DNA of 59,062 nt. Source: Paulinella micropora (Eukaryota; Cercozoa; Imbricatea; Euglyphida). Below are positions 8,426 through 17,661 of this stretch, piece by piece. The position numbers and the translations under genes are program-made. The notes below the pieces were generated by a model. It made no database searches, was not told the origin of the DNA, and saw only the letters and a list, made by a program, of their open reading frames with translations. The stretch spans positions 606,179-665,240 of the forward strand of contig BJOX01000252.1 of the NCBI GenBank assembly GCA_009731375.1, read 5' to 3'. How positions within the stretch are numbered: the stretch's first letter is position 1; each line of letters opens with the position of its first letter.

Positions 8426-9200
8426 TTAATAATATTTCCACAAATTCATCAACATTATTGATTGGCTTCAATATTTCGGGGTGTGCTGTCTTAATACGAT
8501 TGTATTTTAATTTCACATATTTCTCAATAAGTTCATATCGGTCGTGTCTGTCTTTCAATAATTGATTTAATGGCATATTTTGGCGTATCATAAAATCTTT
8601 TACTCGTTCATATTTTGATAATATATCATCGTCTACTATCTCTGTTGTATCGCTCGCGGTGTCGTCGGTGGCCTCGCATGTATTGCTTTCAATGACCATG
8701 GTGGTCTTAGCGGGTTCAATAATTTCGCCTTCAACATCCTTCATAGATAATAGATAAATTAGCCGTTTATTTTCCCGCCGTAATTCCTTAATTTTATCTT
8801 TCAAATGTTTTTCATTGTCTTTATACTTTATTATTGCCTTTGTCATTTGAGCCTGTTTTTTAGCATTTTCAATCAAAGTGCGGTGTAATGATTTTGTTTT
8901 AATTATGAATTTTTTCATTATTACATCGTTTTTGGAAACAATATTTTTCACATCCAAATTATATTTCATTGTCATTTTTAGTGATATTTCCAATAACAAA
9001 CCCCTTAATAATAAACCGCATTTTGTCCCCTCTCGTATCGTAGTCATAGCGGGTATTGTATGGATAATAACCTCATAGCCTCCTTTTATGTCGTGTATTT
9101 TACCATCATCACGCACGATATATTTATCGTAGTTTGAACGATACATTTTTTCATACAAATCGGGGTCGTTGTAAATACAACTACTTCCACAATCACACAT
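8418..9200 (-). CDS. 260-aa coiled-coil protein upstream of the nuclease
   Basis: Begins MCDCGSSCIYND, a Cys-rich N-terminus. Middle region is a predicted coiled coil (KYKDNEKHLKDKIKELRREN), then an acidic Thr/Asp linker (TDDTASDTTEIVDDD) and a helical C-terminus. Weak resemblance to phage KilA-N/antirepressor layouts, but I cannot assign a family. Overlaps the nuclease start by 8 bases. Confidence 0.65.
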   Translation of the reverse strand: MCDCGSSCIYNDPDLYEKMYRSNYDKYIVRDDGKIHDIKGGYEVIIHTIPAMTTIREGTKCGLLLRGLLLEISLKMTMKYNLDVKNIVSKNDVIMKKFIIKTKSLHRTLIENAKKQAQMTKAIIKYKDNEKHLKDKIKELRRENKRLIYLLSMKDVEGEIIEPAKTTMVIESNTCEATDDTASDTTEIVDDDILSKYERVKDFMIRQNMPLNQLLKDRHDRYELIEKYVKLKYNRIKTAHPEILKPINNVDEFVEILLNA

Positions 9201-9269
9201 TCTTCGTTGGTTTGAAAAATCGTTTTTTGCTCAAAGATTTTCTAAATCTTTGTATATTATACTATATAA

Positions 9270-9324
9270 AAACTCATTTCTTTAAAATATATATTAAAGA
9301 TATGGCTTATAATATATAACAAAA
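9270..9324 (+). promoter_or_regulatory. AT-rich promoter with degenerate start module
   Basis: Contains TATATATTAAAGATATGGCT, a degraded form of the conserved module, opening a 5-codon mini-frame (ATGGCTTATAATATATAA). It sits just upstream of the start at 9325. Confidence 0.4.
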
Positions 9325-9699
9325 ATGGATACACAATTAATTAAGTGTATTTATGGCAACCATAGCAAACCAGAAAATGAGTTTGTTGGAAAACGCGGGC
9401 AACGGGTTCGGGCGTGTTCCAATTGTAGAAGAATAAAGGGTAATTCCGTTAAAAGACTATTGACAACACCACCACCAGAAAATATGAAAGTTTGTAATAA
9501 TTGTAGAATTATTAAACCAATTAATGAATTTATGAAGGACAAAAAAGAAATTAATAAATGTGCTAATTGTCGGGAGTATATGAAAGAATGGCGGGCTAAA
9601 ACTAACCATTATGAAAAATATAAAGAATACAACCGCAATTATAACCGCGAATATATGAAGACTTATAAAAAAAACAAATCAAAGCAATCATTGGAATAA
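9325..9699 (+). CDS. Cys-rich zinc-binding protein A
   Basis: 124 aa with three CxxC knuckles: an N-terminal single Cys then CSNCRR, CNNCRIIKP, and CANCREYMKEW. The C-terminus is basic and Tyr-rich (YNRNYNREYMKTYKKNK). The unit CxxCxxxKP...CxxCREYxK is shared with the next gene, so the two are tandem paralogues. Probable nucleic-acid-binding factor. Confidence 0.65.
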   Translation: MDTQLIKCIYGNHSKPENEFVGKRGQRVRACSNCRRIKGNSVKRLLTTPPPENMKVCNNCRIIKPINEFMKDKKEINKCANCREYMKEWRAKTNHYEKYKEYNRNYNREYMKTYKKNKSKQSLE

Positions 9700-9710
9700 T
9701 ATCAAAATTG

Positions 9711-9748
9711 GTCAATAACGAGTTATTGACATTTGTCCGCAAGCGGAC
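9711..9748 (+). terminator. Paired hairpins, second copy
   Basis: GTCAATAAC/GTTATTGAC (9711-9730) then GTCCGC/GCGGAC (9735-9748) followed by TAAAT. Same order, spacing and ATTTGTCC linker as at 1507-1541, but with compensatory stem changes that keep the pairing. It lies 12 bases after the stop of the preceding gene. Confidence 0.6.
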
Positions 9749-9824
9749 TAAATTATGGTTTTTTTTGTTAGACCAAAAAATTATGATTATCGTTTTTATA
9801 ATGTTTTTATTTGGTTTTTATATA

Positions 9825-10310
9825 ATGAATTGCTCAAGGTGTAAGGTTAGAAAACCTTATTTAGATTATAAATATTGTATTCAGTGCCGTGAATATCAAA
9901 AGAATTACCCGCGGGATAAATACAACCAATCACGGCGGAAATGGTATCATAAACGAAAACAACGAGAGCAACAAAAAAAAGAACAACAAAAAGAACAACA
10001 ACAACAAGCGGGCGACGGCTTTGAACCAAAGCCACTTATAAGGCACGACACGAAAGAATTTGATTTAAATGAATTATTATTAGAAAGCGACGAATTCAAC
10101 AAACTCAAAGCACAATGTGATAAATTAAAAAAACAGCAGGATAAACAACACGAAAATTATATTATAAACACAGACCAAATAGGAGATTTTATTGCTTATT
10201 TACAATGTCAAATTATGAACCTTCAAACATACAGAACCAACAACAAAGAAGAAATTAAAGCAATGCATGACAAATTGAATAAACTTAAAAAACAAATAAA
10301 AAATTTATAA
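9825..10310 (+). CDS. Cys-rich zinc-binding protein B with coiled coil
   Basis: 161 aa from ATG 9825 (MNCSRCKVRKPYLDY). CSRC...CIQCREYQKNYP matches the zinc unit of the preceding gene. It is followed by a Gln/Lys/Glu repeat (QQKKEQQKEQQQQ) and two heptad stretches (FNKLKAQCDKLKKQQDK and C-terminal). Earlier in-frame codons lack a good start. Function unknown. Confidence 0.6.
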   Translation: MNCSRCKVRKPYLDYKYCIQCREYQKNYPRDKYNQSRRKWYHKRKQREQQKKEQQKEQQQQAGDGFEPKPLIRHDTKEFDLNELLLESDEFNKLKAQCDKLKKQQDKQHENYIINTDQIGDFIAYLQCQIMNLQTYRTNNKEEIKAMHDKLNKLKKQIKNL

Positions 10311-10359
10311 AAAATATATATGACATTCTATATATAGGGCCGTCTATATAGGGTGGTCT

Positions 10360-10568
10360 ATGTCGTCCGAAATAACAAAAAAATTCAATCAAATAATTAA
10401 AACGATTGAAGACGAAGACGGCACGAAAATTATTGACATATTTGGATACATTACAATTATATATTCAAGCAAAAATTAATAACATTATTATTGATAGCCC
10501 CGATTTTGAAGCCGATGGATTTTCAAGCAATCAATCCATTTCATGGGTTGAAGTTGATGAACGATAAA
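10360..10568 (+). pseudogene. Short gene probably split by a one-base indel
   Basis: ATG 10360 opens 39 codons (MSSEITKKFNQIIKTIEDED...). A one-base shift in the AAAA run near 10424 opens a better-looking frame (LDTLQLYIQAKINNIIID...) ending at TAA about 10568. That stop overlaps the next start in an ATGAACGATAA arrangement. Either a sequence error or a broken gene. Confidence 0.4.
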
Positions 10569-10769
10569 AATCTTATTAATGGCTTATATATTACTTTAAA
10601 CCAACTTAAAGAAACAGGAAACATAGACGATTACAAAGAAGTAAGAAATATTATTGATGTGGCCGAAGGTTATCATAAAAAAGGTTATCCTTGGCTAATG
10701 GACAATGTAATTGACATAAGCAAAAGAGTGGATATTATTAAAAAAAGAAATAATCTAATTTGTAGTTAG
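10557..10769 (+). CDS. 70-aa helical protein, unknown
   Basis: Start chosen at ATG 10557 (MNDKNLINGLYITLNQLK), overlapping the end of the previous frame; an ATG at 10515 is also possible. Predicted helical and charged. No family recognised. Confidence 0.5.
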   Translation: MNDKNLINGLYITLNQLKETGNIDDYKEVRNIIDVAEGYHKKGYPWLMDNVIDISKRVDIIKKRNNLICS

Positions 10770-10805
10770 CCCCGCGAATTAATTAATTTTTTTCTTTGAT
10801 GTGTT

Positions 10806-10850
10806 TCAAAGGTATGTGAATTATATATTAAAGAAATGAGCAACCGCTTA
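10806..10850 (+). promoter_or_regulatory. Conserved promoter/start module, copy 2
   Basis: Same 40-base block as 7562-7603 and 11454-11498, identical up to the fourth codon, where CGC replaces CAC. ATG at 10836. Confidence 0.65.
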
Positions 10851-11420
10851 TATACAATGATGGACGATTATAAAAGTTTAATCATAGGTCAAAACACCAC
10901 GGGCGAAATGCTAAGGATAATATATACGATACTTTCAAACTCTTTGAGCAAACTATATGATAAAATGAAATGTAAAAGTATGAATAATGAGTTTATGAAA
11001 TATATTAAAAAGATAAACGACGAATTAAATTTTGGTGCGGTATTTTGTGGCGGTCGTGGGGAAACGACATTGAAATGTCATATTAAAGAGTGGGTAAAAG
11101 AAGCAAATCAATATGATGTTAGTTTCATTCTTTGTGGTGAATATTACGAACAACAAGAAGGAAAAAAAGATGATAAAATTACGGCCGATATGATTGATTT
11201 ATTTTTATTATCATACACAAATTTAAAAATATTAAAAACTCTATGGCCGATATTTGACAAAACAAACCAAGGAAAAAACATAAACAAGAAAATTGAAACA
11301 TTAAGCGAATTATACGCGAATGCCAAAAATTTTATACCAAAACAAGCGGACATTACGACGGACAAAATATATGCGGATTATTTCAAAAAATTGTATGAAA
11401 GCGAAAACAAGCAACATTAA
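10836..11420 (+). CDS. 194-aa protein, unknown
   Basis: MSNRLYTMMDDYKSL start shares its first residues and promoter module with the 114-aa protein, but the bodies differ. Helical, with a central CGGRGETTLKCHIKEW segment. No family recognised. Confidence 0.6.
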   Translation: MSNRLYTMMDDYKSLIIGQNTTGEMLRIIYTILSNSLSKLYDKMKCKSMNNEFMKYIKKINDELNFGAVFCGGRGETTLKCHIKEWVKEANQYDVSFILCGEYYEQQEGKKDDKITADMIDLFLLSYTNLKILKTLWPIFDKTNQGKNINKKIETLSELYANAKNFIPKQADITTDKIYADYFKKLYESENKQH

Positions 11421-11483
11421 ACAAAGCAAACAATATTTTTTCCTTTGATATGGTCAAAGGTATGTGAATTATATATTAAAGAA

Positions 11484-11828
11484 ATGAGCAACCACTTATA
11501 TAAAATGGCTTATGTCTATTTGATGCGAGAGACCAATTTGCCCGAGGTGGTGGTGAATTTGATTTGTGAATTTACGGGAGCCCGTGAGCAATGGACGAAG
11601 AAAAATATGCGATATGTGTTGAACGATGTGAAATACGTTGGACACTTGGAAGGAAAAATTAAAAATAGAATTGAAGATTTGTCATTAATTGAAATAAGGA
11701 TATTCCAAATTACACATTTTGAATATTATTGTAATGTGTTGAAGACAATCAAAAACGACGACGATGACGGGGAATATTACAGCACGACGAAAAACGAATT
11801 ATATTATGTTTTGACGAAAACAATATAA
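11484..11828 (+). CDS. 114-aa F-box-like protein, right-arm copy
   Basis: Inverted duplicate of 7229-7573, identical in protein. The frame is open upstream through the promoter module (VCELYIKEM before the start). That resembles KIWELSIKEM in the primase frame and shows both derive from the same module. Confidence 0.65.
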   Translation: MSNHLYKMAYVYLMRETNLPEVVVNLICEFTGAREQWTKKNMRYVLNDVKYVGHLEGKIKNRIEDLSLIEIRIFQITHFEYYCNVLKTIKNDDDDGEYYSTTKNELYYVLTKTI

Positions 11829-11888
11829 TGTTTTCGTTTTTGACGAAAACAACGGAATAAACAACACGATTAAAAAAANNNNNNNNNN

Positions 11889-13163
11889 CAAATGCCGAAC
11901 GATTAAAATGTATAAGAAAAAGCAAAAACAAATGATAATTAAATTAAGGAACCATAGCCCGCGTGGTGTATTGTGAAATGCTTAAAAGCGAAATATATGG
12001 TTAAAAAAAATCCGTTTGATATTACTTCAAATTTGGTAGGATTTAATAATGGCGTATATGACCTTGTAAAAGGTGAATTTCGTAATGGTAAGCCCGATGA
12101 TTATGTTTGTATGAGTGTGGGTTATAATTACAAACCGCCGAACGATGAAGCAATTACCAATCTGCGAGATTTTCTGAAAAAAGTTATGCCTTATGACGAT
12201 GTGCGCGAATATCTACTACAAGCGATGGCGACGGGGCTATATGGGCAACAACTCCAATATTTCTTTATTCTGACGGGGTCTGGCGGTAATGGTAAGGATA
12301 CATTAATGACGAAATTATATCGTGGAATGTTGGGTGAATATTACATTAATGCTCATATCAACATTATAACAAAAGAAGCAAAAGAAAGCGATTTGAACCA
12401 AGGCTTGGCGAATTTACACAACAAACGGGCGTGCGTATTTGTTGAACCAAGTGCGAAGAAAAATCTGATAGGGTCTTCAATTAAAACTCTCACGGGGACT
12501 GATACTATTGTGGCCCGCGGATTGTATGAAAAAAACACGGAAAAAAGGAATGTGGGCACATTGTTTATGTTAGCAAATGACATTCCATTAATTGACCATT
12601 TAGACGGCGGATGTGTCCGAAGGTTGCGTGTGGTTCCATTTCCGACATTGTTTAAATCAAAAGAAGAAATGACCAAATTGACGGATTTGACCAATATCTA
12701 TGAGGCCAATCCATATTATGAAACCGTTGATTTTATTAATGATTATAAATTATCATTGTTCCATATTTTGACGAAATCATTTAATGACTTTGTTAAACAA
12801 TGCTATAATTTAATTGAGACCCCCGAAACAGTGTTGAAGGCTTCGTCATACTACTTAAGAAACTGCGACGACTTTATGATGTGGTTTAATGAGTTGTATG
12901 AAAAAGCGGAAGACAAAGAATTTATACAAATTCAAGACGTGTGCGCGGAATTTAAATTGGGCGACTTATACGATAATATGTCCAAACGAGACAGACGAAT
13001 TCATAATAATAAGTTTGTTGCGGACAAAATCAAAAATCACCCCGACTTAAGGGGTTATTGTAAGGAAATATACAAGCCACTTATTGACGGCCGACAACGA
13101 AAATTTAGGAATGTTATTATGGGGTATAAAAAGAGACCATATAACCAAAACAACGATTTATAA
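11889..13163 (+). pseudogene. Right-arm primase-helicase, C-terminal part only
   Basis: Carries the last 396 residues of the primase-helicase, including Walker A GSGGNGKDT, from about 11973. Relative to the left copy one G is missing in GCGTGGTGTATTG near 11967, breaking the frame. The first 20 bases after the N run do not match the left arm. Missense changes: FNNGVYD for FNNCVYD and KQCYN for KQGYN. The N-terminal 600 residues are lost or unassembled. Confidence 0.75.
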
Positions 13164-13665
13164 AATAGTCCGATATAGTCCCGCGGATTAAAGATATATG
13201 ATTTTTCATAGATATGTATTTTTTTATGATTAATACGAAGGCTTATTTTATGTTAATGAGGCTTAAAAGTGGTGGGCAGGATTTGGGACTATAGGCCCAT
13301 TTTTTGCCAGATTTTTTTTTAAATTTCCAATTGAAATCCATTTTTTATATGGATTTTTAAATTTTTTTTGGGCAATTTTTGGGCCTATAGGTCCATTTTT
13401 TGCCCGCCCTTTTTTGGCTTCTTTTTTATGTTTTGTTGCTTCCTTTTTGTTTGGCGGTTTGTCATTCATATATCTTTTTTTCTTATTTCTTCAATCCGCT
13501 GGGGGTTATAAGACTATTTTTTTTCTCATTCCTTTTTTTGTTTCACATGGATATTATATATTTTCTTTCTCTCTCTTTCAAAAAAGAAAAAAGAATACAA
13601 ATAACCGAAGGATAATAACATATACACCACCGCGTCCCGACCGCGTCCCGACCGCGTCCCGATAA

Positions 13666-13893
13666 ATGGCCGACATTATCAAACGACTGCCGACCGAACT
13701 GCGGGATTACATAGAGAGTTTTATATACGGGGATATCGTGTATCATAACTGCGATTTATGCTATTGTTGCGGGATATCGTTTGCTTTTGTTGATGAACCG
13801 ATTTATCGTATATGTGATACGGGTCTAATGTATGAAACCGCGATATTTTGCTCCAAGAAATGTTTAAATGCTTTTGTTATTGAAGACCCTTAA
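13666..13893 (+). CDS. 75-aa Cys-rich protein, right-arm copy
   Basis: Inverted duplicate of 3029-3256 with one visible change (CDLCYCC). Preceded by three rather than four CGGGACGCGGT-type 11-mers. Confidence 0.6.
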   Translation: MADIIKRLPTELRDYIESFIYGDIVYHNCDLCYCCGISFAFVDEPIYRICDTGLMYETAIFCSKKCLNAFVIEDP

Positions 13894-13899
13894 TTATAC

Positions 13900-14115
13900 G
13901 ATGTCTTTTATTGACAATCTTGACCAATTGGTATATTTGATGAATATTGTTAATACGCGACGACTTCACGAACATAAGGGTTAATCCCTTGTCAAACGAT
14001 TGACACACTTTATAAATATTTAAACCGCTATCATAAACCAATAATTGATGAATTATTGTATAAAAAAAGTATTGATAAATTAAAACAAATGGCCTCGCAA
14101 ATTGAACATACATTT
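13900..14115 (+). pseudogene. Frameshift-split small ORF, right-arm copy
   Basis: Inverted duplicate of 2807-3022, with the same one-base frame break. Confidence 0.35.
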
Positions 14116-14173
14116 GACAATCGGATGTGATAATTACGAATGAATTACTTAAAAGAATACATAATTATAAGAG

Positions 14174-14554
14174 ATGTCAAAATGCAGAGTATGTGATGCC
14201 GTCCTCAAATCTAAAATTGATTTGGTAATCCACACAGCACGCACACACACCACACACGACACATTAAAATTTTTGAAGGCTTTGAACGAATGCTTAAATG
14301 GCCTTTTAACAACACCAACAACCACAGAAGAAACATTTCAAAATATTTCTCAAATTAAAAATTATTTGAACGCGACAACCCCAGACACATACACACAATT
14401 AATCAAGATAAAAGACAATCTTCAACGATTGCCAACGAATGAAAAATCTAAAGCAATGATTGAAGAATATGAAAATGTCTTGTATTCCTACATGTCCAAC
14501 ATAAAGCCCGCTATTGACGAGATAATTACGAGTGCCACCACGGCCACAAAATAA
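14174..14554 (+). CDS. C2H2-type small protein, right-arm copy
   Basis: Inverted duplicate of 2368-2748, identical 126-aa product. Confidence 0.7.
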   Translation: MSKCRVCDAVLKSKIDLVIHTARTHTTHDTLKFLKALNECLNGLLTTPTTTEETFQNISQIKNYLNATTPDTYTQLIKIKDNLQRLPTNEKSKAMIEEYENVLYSYMSNIKPAIDEIITSATTATK

Positions 14555-14726
14555 AATATTTTAATTTCGTTAGACGGGACCAAGGAAACAGCCCCTACAA
14601 CTATTTTTTTTCGTTAGTCCTTTTACCGCGCAACCAGTTAAAAATCAGGACACGCGCAACCAATTTTGGACAAAGGTGATCACTTTTGTCCTTTGTCCAA
14701 AGCAAAAAGAAGACCAAACACGCACC

Positions 14727-15233
14727 ATGAGCGACAGCCGTAGTATTGTCTCAAGAAGTGCCCCAGAGACGGATGCCGAAGTTGAACGGCGAATTAAGCG
14801 ACGAAAAAAATTGAGCAATAATGTTGATGAAATACGGGCCTCACTTGACAAGACCGAAGGGGAAATTAAGTCTTTGTCTCACCGAATTATTTCTTTGAAG
14901 AAAGCGAGGACGAAAAAAGAGCAAGAAGTTAAAACCCTACGGCAGAAATTGAGAGAGGCAAAAGAAATTACAGAGGATATTGATTTCGTTAGAATTTTGG
15001 AACTCAAGCAGGAGCAAATTACGACGGAGACCAAAAAATTTAAGCAGTGGATACAGCAGGGGGGACACAGGAAAATATCAGGATTTGGCGAGCAACAATA
15101 TAAAAGAGTTTATCAACTTATTACGAGTGGCGTATTATTTGACGATGCTTTAAACAGAGTTGTCCAAGCAATCCCCCCCAGCAATCCCCCACCCGCACTA
15201 ATGGAGGTCTCCTCGTCTTCGTTGGCAGTCTAA
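14727..15233 (+). CDS. Coiled-coil protein, right-arm copy
   Basis: Inverted duplicate of 1689-2195. One change is seen (EVKTLRQ for EVKALRQ). Confidence 0.72.
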   Translation: MSDSRSIVSRSAPETDAEVERRIKRRKKLSNNVDEIRASLDKTEGEIKSLSHRIISLKKARTKKEQEVKTLRQKLREAKEITEDIDFVRILELKQEQITTETKKFKQWIQQGGHRKISGFGEQQYKRVYQLITSGVLFDDALNRVVQAIPPSNPPPALMEVSSSSLAV

Positions 15234-15496
15234 TGTGTGTTTTTCAACACACTAAAATATTTATGTGTTTTTCAACACACCAAAAAATTTAATTGAATTT
15301 TTAAAAGTTTTAATCAGAAAAAAGAAACAGAAAAAAGAAACAAAACAAAAAACAAAAACCCCATTATTCAAAGAGATTTAGTCCCTTGGACAAATGTCAA
15401 TAGCAACCTATTGACAGATTTTATTCAATGCCTTTCTTTTTTTTCAATCGGCTACTCCGTCTTATTGGTTGGCTTACCCCGTTATTATCAACTAAT

Positions 15497-16010
15497 TTAG
15501 CCCGCTTTCTTTTTCTCAGTTTGCTTTGCTTCGGGTTGCTTTGCTTCGTGTTGCTTTGCTTCCTCCGTCGTGGTTTCCTTTTTACTCATTACAAACTCAT
15601 TTACAATAACAGCCCCAATTCCGCTTATTTTTCTAAGTGTCGTATTTGTTATTTTTCCGCCGTAGTCATTCCAAATTTTATTTAATAACTCAAACTTGTC
15701 CTCACGGCTTGCTTTTTTGCCTAAGGCTTTGTATTTGCCGTCGTCATCCTCGTTTTCACTTTCATTTTCGGCCCCTTTGACATTCAGACATAAGTCAATT
15801 TTTCGCCTCAATTCTTCCAACTCGGTTTTTATTCCTTCTTCCATCATCTCTCGTGGATCTAACACATTCACCCACGAATAACTAAATGAAGTCAGTAAAT
15901 CGCCGTGCCCCAACCCATTGCTTAGCCACGTATTGTAATTAGTGGTTTTCGGATTGGCAAAATTCGTGTATGAAAGGCTCGCGTATAATTTTCGCAACAT
16001 TGAAGACCTT
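15497..16010 (-). pseudogene. Protelomerase-like recombinase, right-arm C-terminal part
   Basis: Matches the last 171 codons of the gene at 115-1425, from RSSMLRKLYASLSY to the stop, and then runs into the 10-N gap. It keeps the second Arg, the LGHGD His and the Tyr. Whether the missing N-terminal part exists beyond the gap is unknown. Confidence 0.7.
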
Positions 16011-16048
16011 NNNNNNNNNNTCTCTCTCTCTCTCTCTCTCTCTCTGAC

Positions 16049-16102
16049 CCTGATCTTCTTCAGAGTGGTCTTCTTTTCCTCCTCCGGTTTCAATTCCACT
16101 AC
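16049..16102 (-). CDS. Host membrane-gene exon (tail)
   Basis: 54 bases between TGCTAG and GTCAGA borders, encoding VELKPEEEKKTTLKKIR. In phase with the other exons of the minus-strand gene that runs from about 25.5 kb to here. Confidence 0.45.
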
Positions 16103-16159
16103 CTAGCAGAACAGAAGGTCAAGTCTTAGAGTCAATATCATGATTATGATGATGGTTCT

Positions 16160-16190
16160 GATTCTGATTCTTAATTGTATTATCATCACT

Positions 16191-16240
<50 letters not shown>

Positions 16241-16446
16241 GATCATCATGACCATCATCACCACCACCACCACCACCACAATCATCATCATCACCACCAC
16301 CCACTACCACCATCACCACCACCATCACCACAATCACCATCATCATCACCATCATCATCATCATCATCACCATCATCGCCACCACCAACACCACCATCAC
16401 CATCATCATGATCATCATCATCATCATCATCACCATCATTATCATT

Positions 16447-16478
<32 letters not shown>

Positions 16479-16603
16479 TCACCATCATCATCATCAACAT
16501 CACCATCCACCATCATCATCATCATCACCACCACCATCATCATCACCACCATCATCACCATCGCCATCATCATCACCACCACCATCATCATCATCATTCT
16601 TAC
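16160..16603. repeat. (ATC)n trinucleotide array
   Basis: Imperfect ATC/ACC repeats over about 440 bases; no gene expected despite open frames on both strands. Confidence 0.95.
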
Positions 16604-16655
16604 GCCTCGGGTTGTGACAGTTGCAAATCCATATCGCTGTTGAGTATGTAGACCA
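16604..16655 (-). CDS. Tail exon, duplicate copy
   Basis: Encodes YILNSDMDLQLSQPEA followed by a GTAAGA donor. It is a diverged duplicate of part of the exon 16709-16813 (TLNSDMDQQLSHPEA). No clear acceptor is visible, so it may be a decayed copy. Confidence 0.45.
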
Positions 16656-16708
16656 TAATCGTGATTAATGAAAACAACAAGAATAATATAGAAATATATC
16701 AATCTTAC

Positions 16709-16813
16709 GTGGGGTTTCTCAAGTGCCTCGGGATGTGACAATTGTTGATCCATGTCGCTGTTAAGAGTGTAGGAATCTTCCCTGCTTCTATGCTTGCTCT
16801 GCTTGCTGCCGAC
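16709..16813 (-). CDS. Cytoplasmic-tail exon of the host membrane gene
   Basis: 105 bases with TATATCAG acceptor and CAC|GTAAGA donor. Encodes a charged Ser-rich stretch beginning VGSKQSKHRSREDSYTLNSD. Soluble tail of an otherwise membrane-spanning protein. Confidence 0.6.
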
Positions 16814-16954
16814 CTGATATATATACATAATTACATACACACACACACACATACACACACACACACACACAACATATATATATGATCATTTATGTCTAAT
16901 AGACAGGTCCATCTCGTATATCATAAAATAAGACTTAGAAACATATAAAACACA

Positions 16955-17221
16955 CACATGAAGACAGAAAACATACCTATGTTTCACAAAAACACACTTT
17001 CGTTTTGACAAAAAAACGACAAACTAAGCACACTAAGAGAGATTTGGTCAAAATGACGACAATTTCATATTTTTATTTCATAAAAATATATATTAAACGA
17101 ATTTAATATGAAATTGTCGTCATTTTGACCAAATCTCTCTTAGTGTGCTTAGTTTGTCGTTTTTTTGTCAAAACGAAAGTGTGTTTTTGTGAAACATAGG
17201 TATGTTTTCTGTCTTCATGTG
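16955..17221. repeat. Perfect inverted repeat, 116-bp arms, 35-bp spacer
   Basis: 16955-17070 and 17106-17221 are exact reverse complements. The spacer includes ATATATATTAAACGAATTT. It abuts the 10-N run before the third recombinase fragment. Either a real foldback or hairpin end, or a read/assembly foldback artefact. Confidence 0.9.
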
Positions 17222-17231
17222 NNNNNNNNNN

Positions 17232-17488
17232 TTCAATTTTTCGCCTCAATTCTTCCAACTCGGTTTTTATTCCTTCTTCCATCATTTCTCGTGGATCTAA
17301 CACATTCACCCACGAATAACTAAATGAAGTCAGTAAATCGCCGTGCCCCAACACATTGCTTAGCCACGTATTGTAATTAGTGGTTTTCGGATTGGCAAAA
17401 TTCGTGTATGAAAGGCTCGCGTATAATTTTCGCAACATTGAAGACCTTTGTTTATAGTCCGCCAACCAAGGAAACACTTTAATTATTC
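17232..17488 (-). pseudogene. Third protelomerase-like fragment between two gaps
   Basis: Encodes IIKVFPWLADYKQRSSMLRK through LEELRRKI of the recombinase. It differs from the other copies (WLSNVLGHGD for WLSNGLGHGD, plus a silent base), so it is another copy of the element. It is bounded by N runs on both sides, so its placement inside host microsatellite DNA may be a scaffolding product. Confidence 0.65.
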
Positions 17489-17499
17489 NNNNNNNNNNG

Positions 17500-17535
<36 letters not shown>

Positions 17536-17622
17536 TTGTGTGTGTGTCTGTGTTTTTGTGTGTGTATGTATGTATGGGTGATGTATGTATGCATGTATGT
17601 ATGTATGTATGTATGTACGTAC

Positions 17623-17661
17623 CAGCGTCTTCTTCTTGGAGCCTTGACTTAGATTTTCCAT
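17623..17661 (-). CDS. Short tail exon
   Basis: 39 bases bounded by TATAG acceptor and GTACGT donor. Two frames are open (MENLSQGSKKKTL or DGKSKSRLQEEDAG-like); neighbours suggest a charged tail. Low certainty. Confidence 0.35.

Larger units (their letters stand above)
11448..16010. repeat. Right arm of the inverted repeat, incomplete at both sides
   Basis: Inverted copy of 1-7609, interrupted by 10 N at 11879 and ending at 10 N (16011-16020) inside the recombinase gene. The outer 911 bases of the left arm have no counterpart here. What follows the outer gap is a TC microsatellite and host-type exons, so continuity with the rest of the window is unproven. Confidence 0.88.

Noticed and set aside
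1-16010. Virophage or Polinton identity for the AT-rich element
   Set aside because: No major or minor capsid protein, packaging ATPase, protease or protein-primed polymerase is visible.
16140-16600. Long open frames of Met/His/Asp/Ile in the ATC array
   Set aside because: Pure trinucleotide repeat translation, open on both strands; no gene signal.
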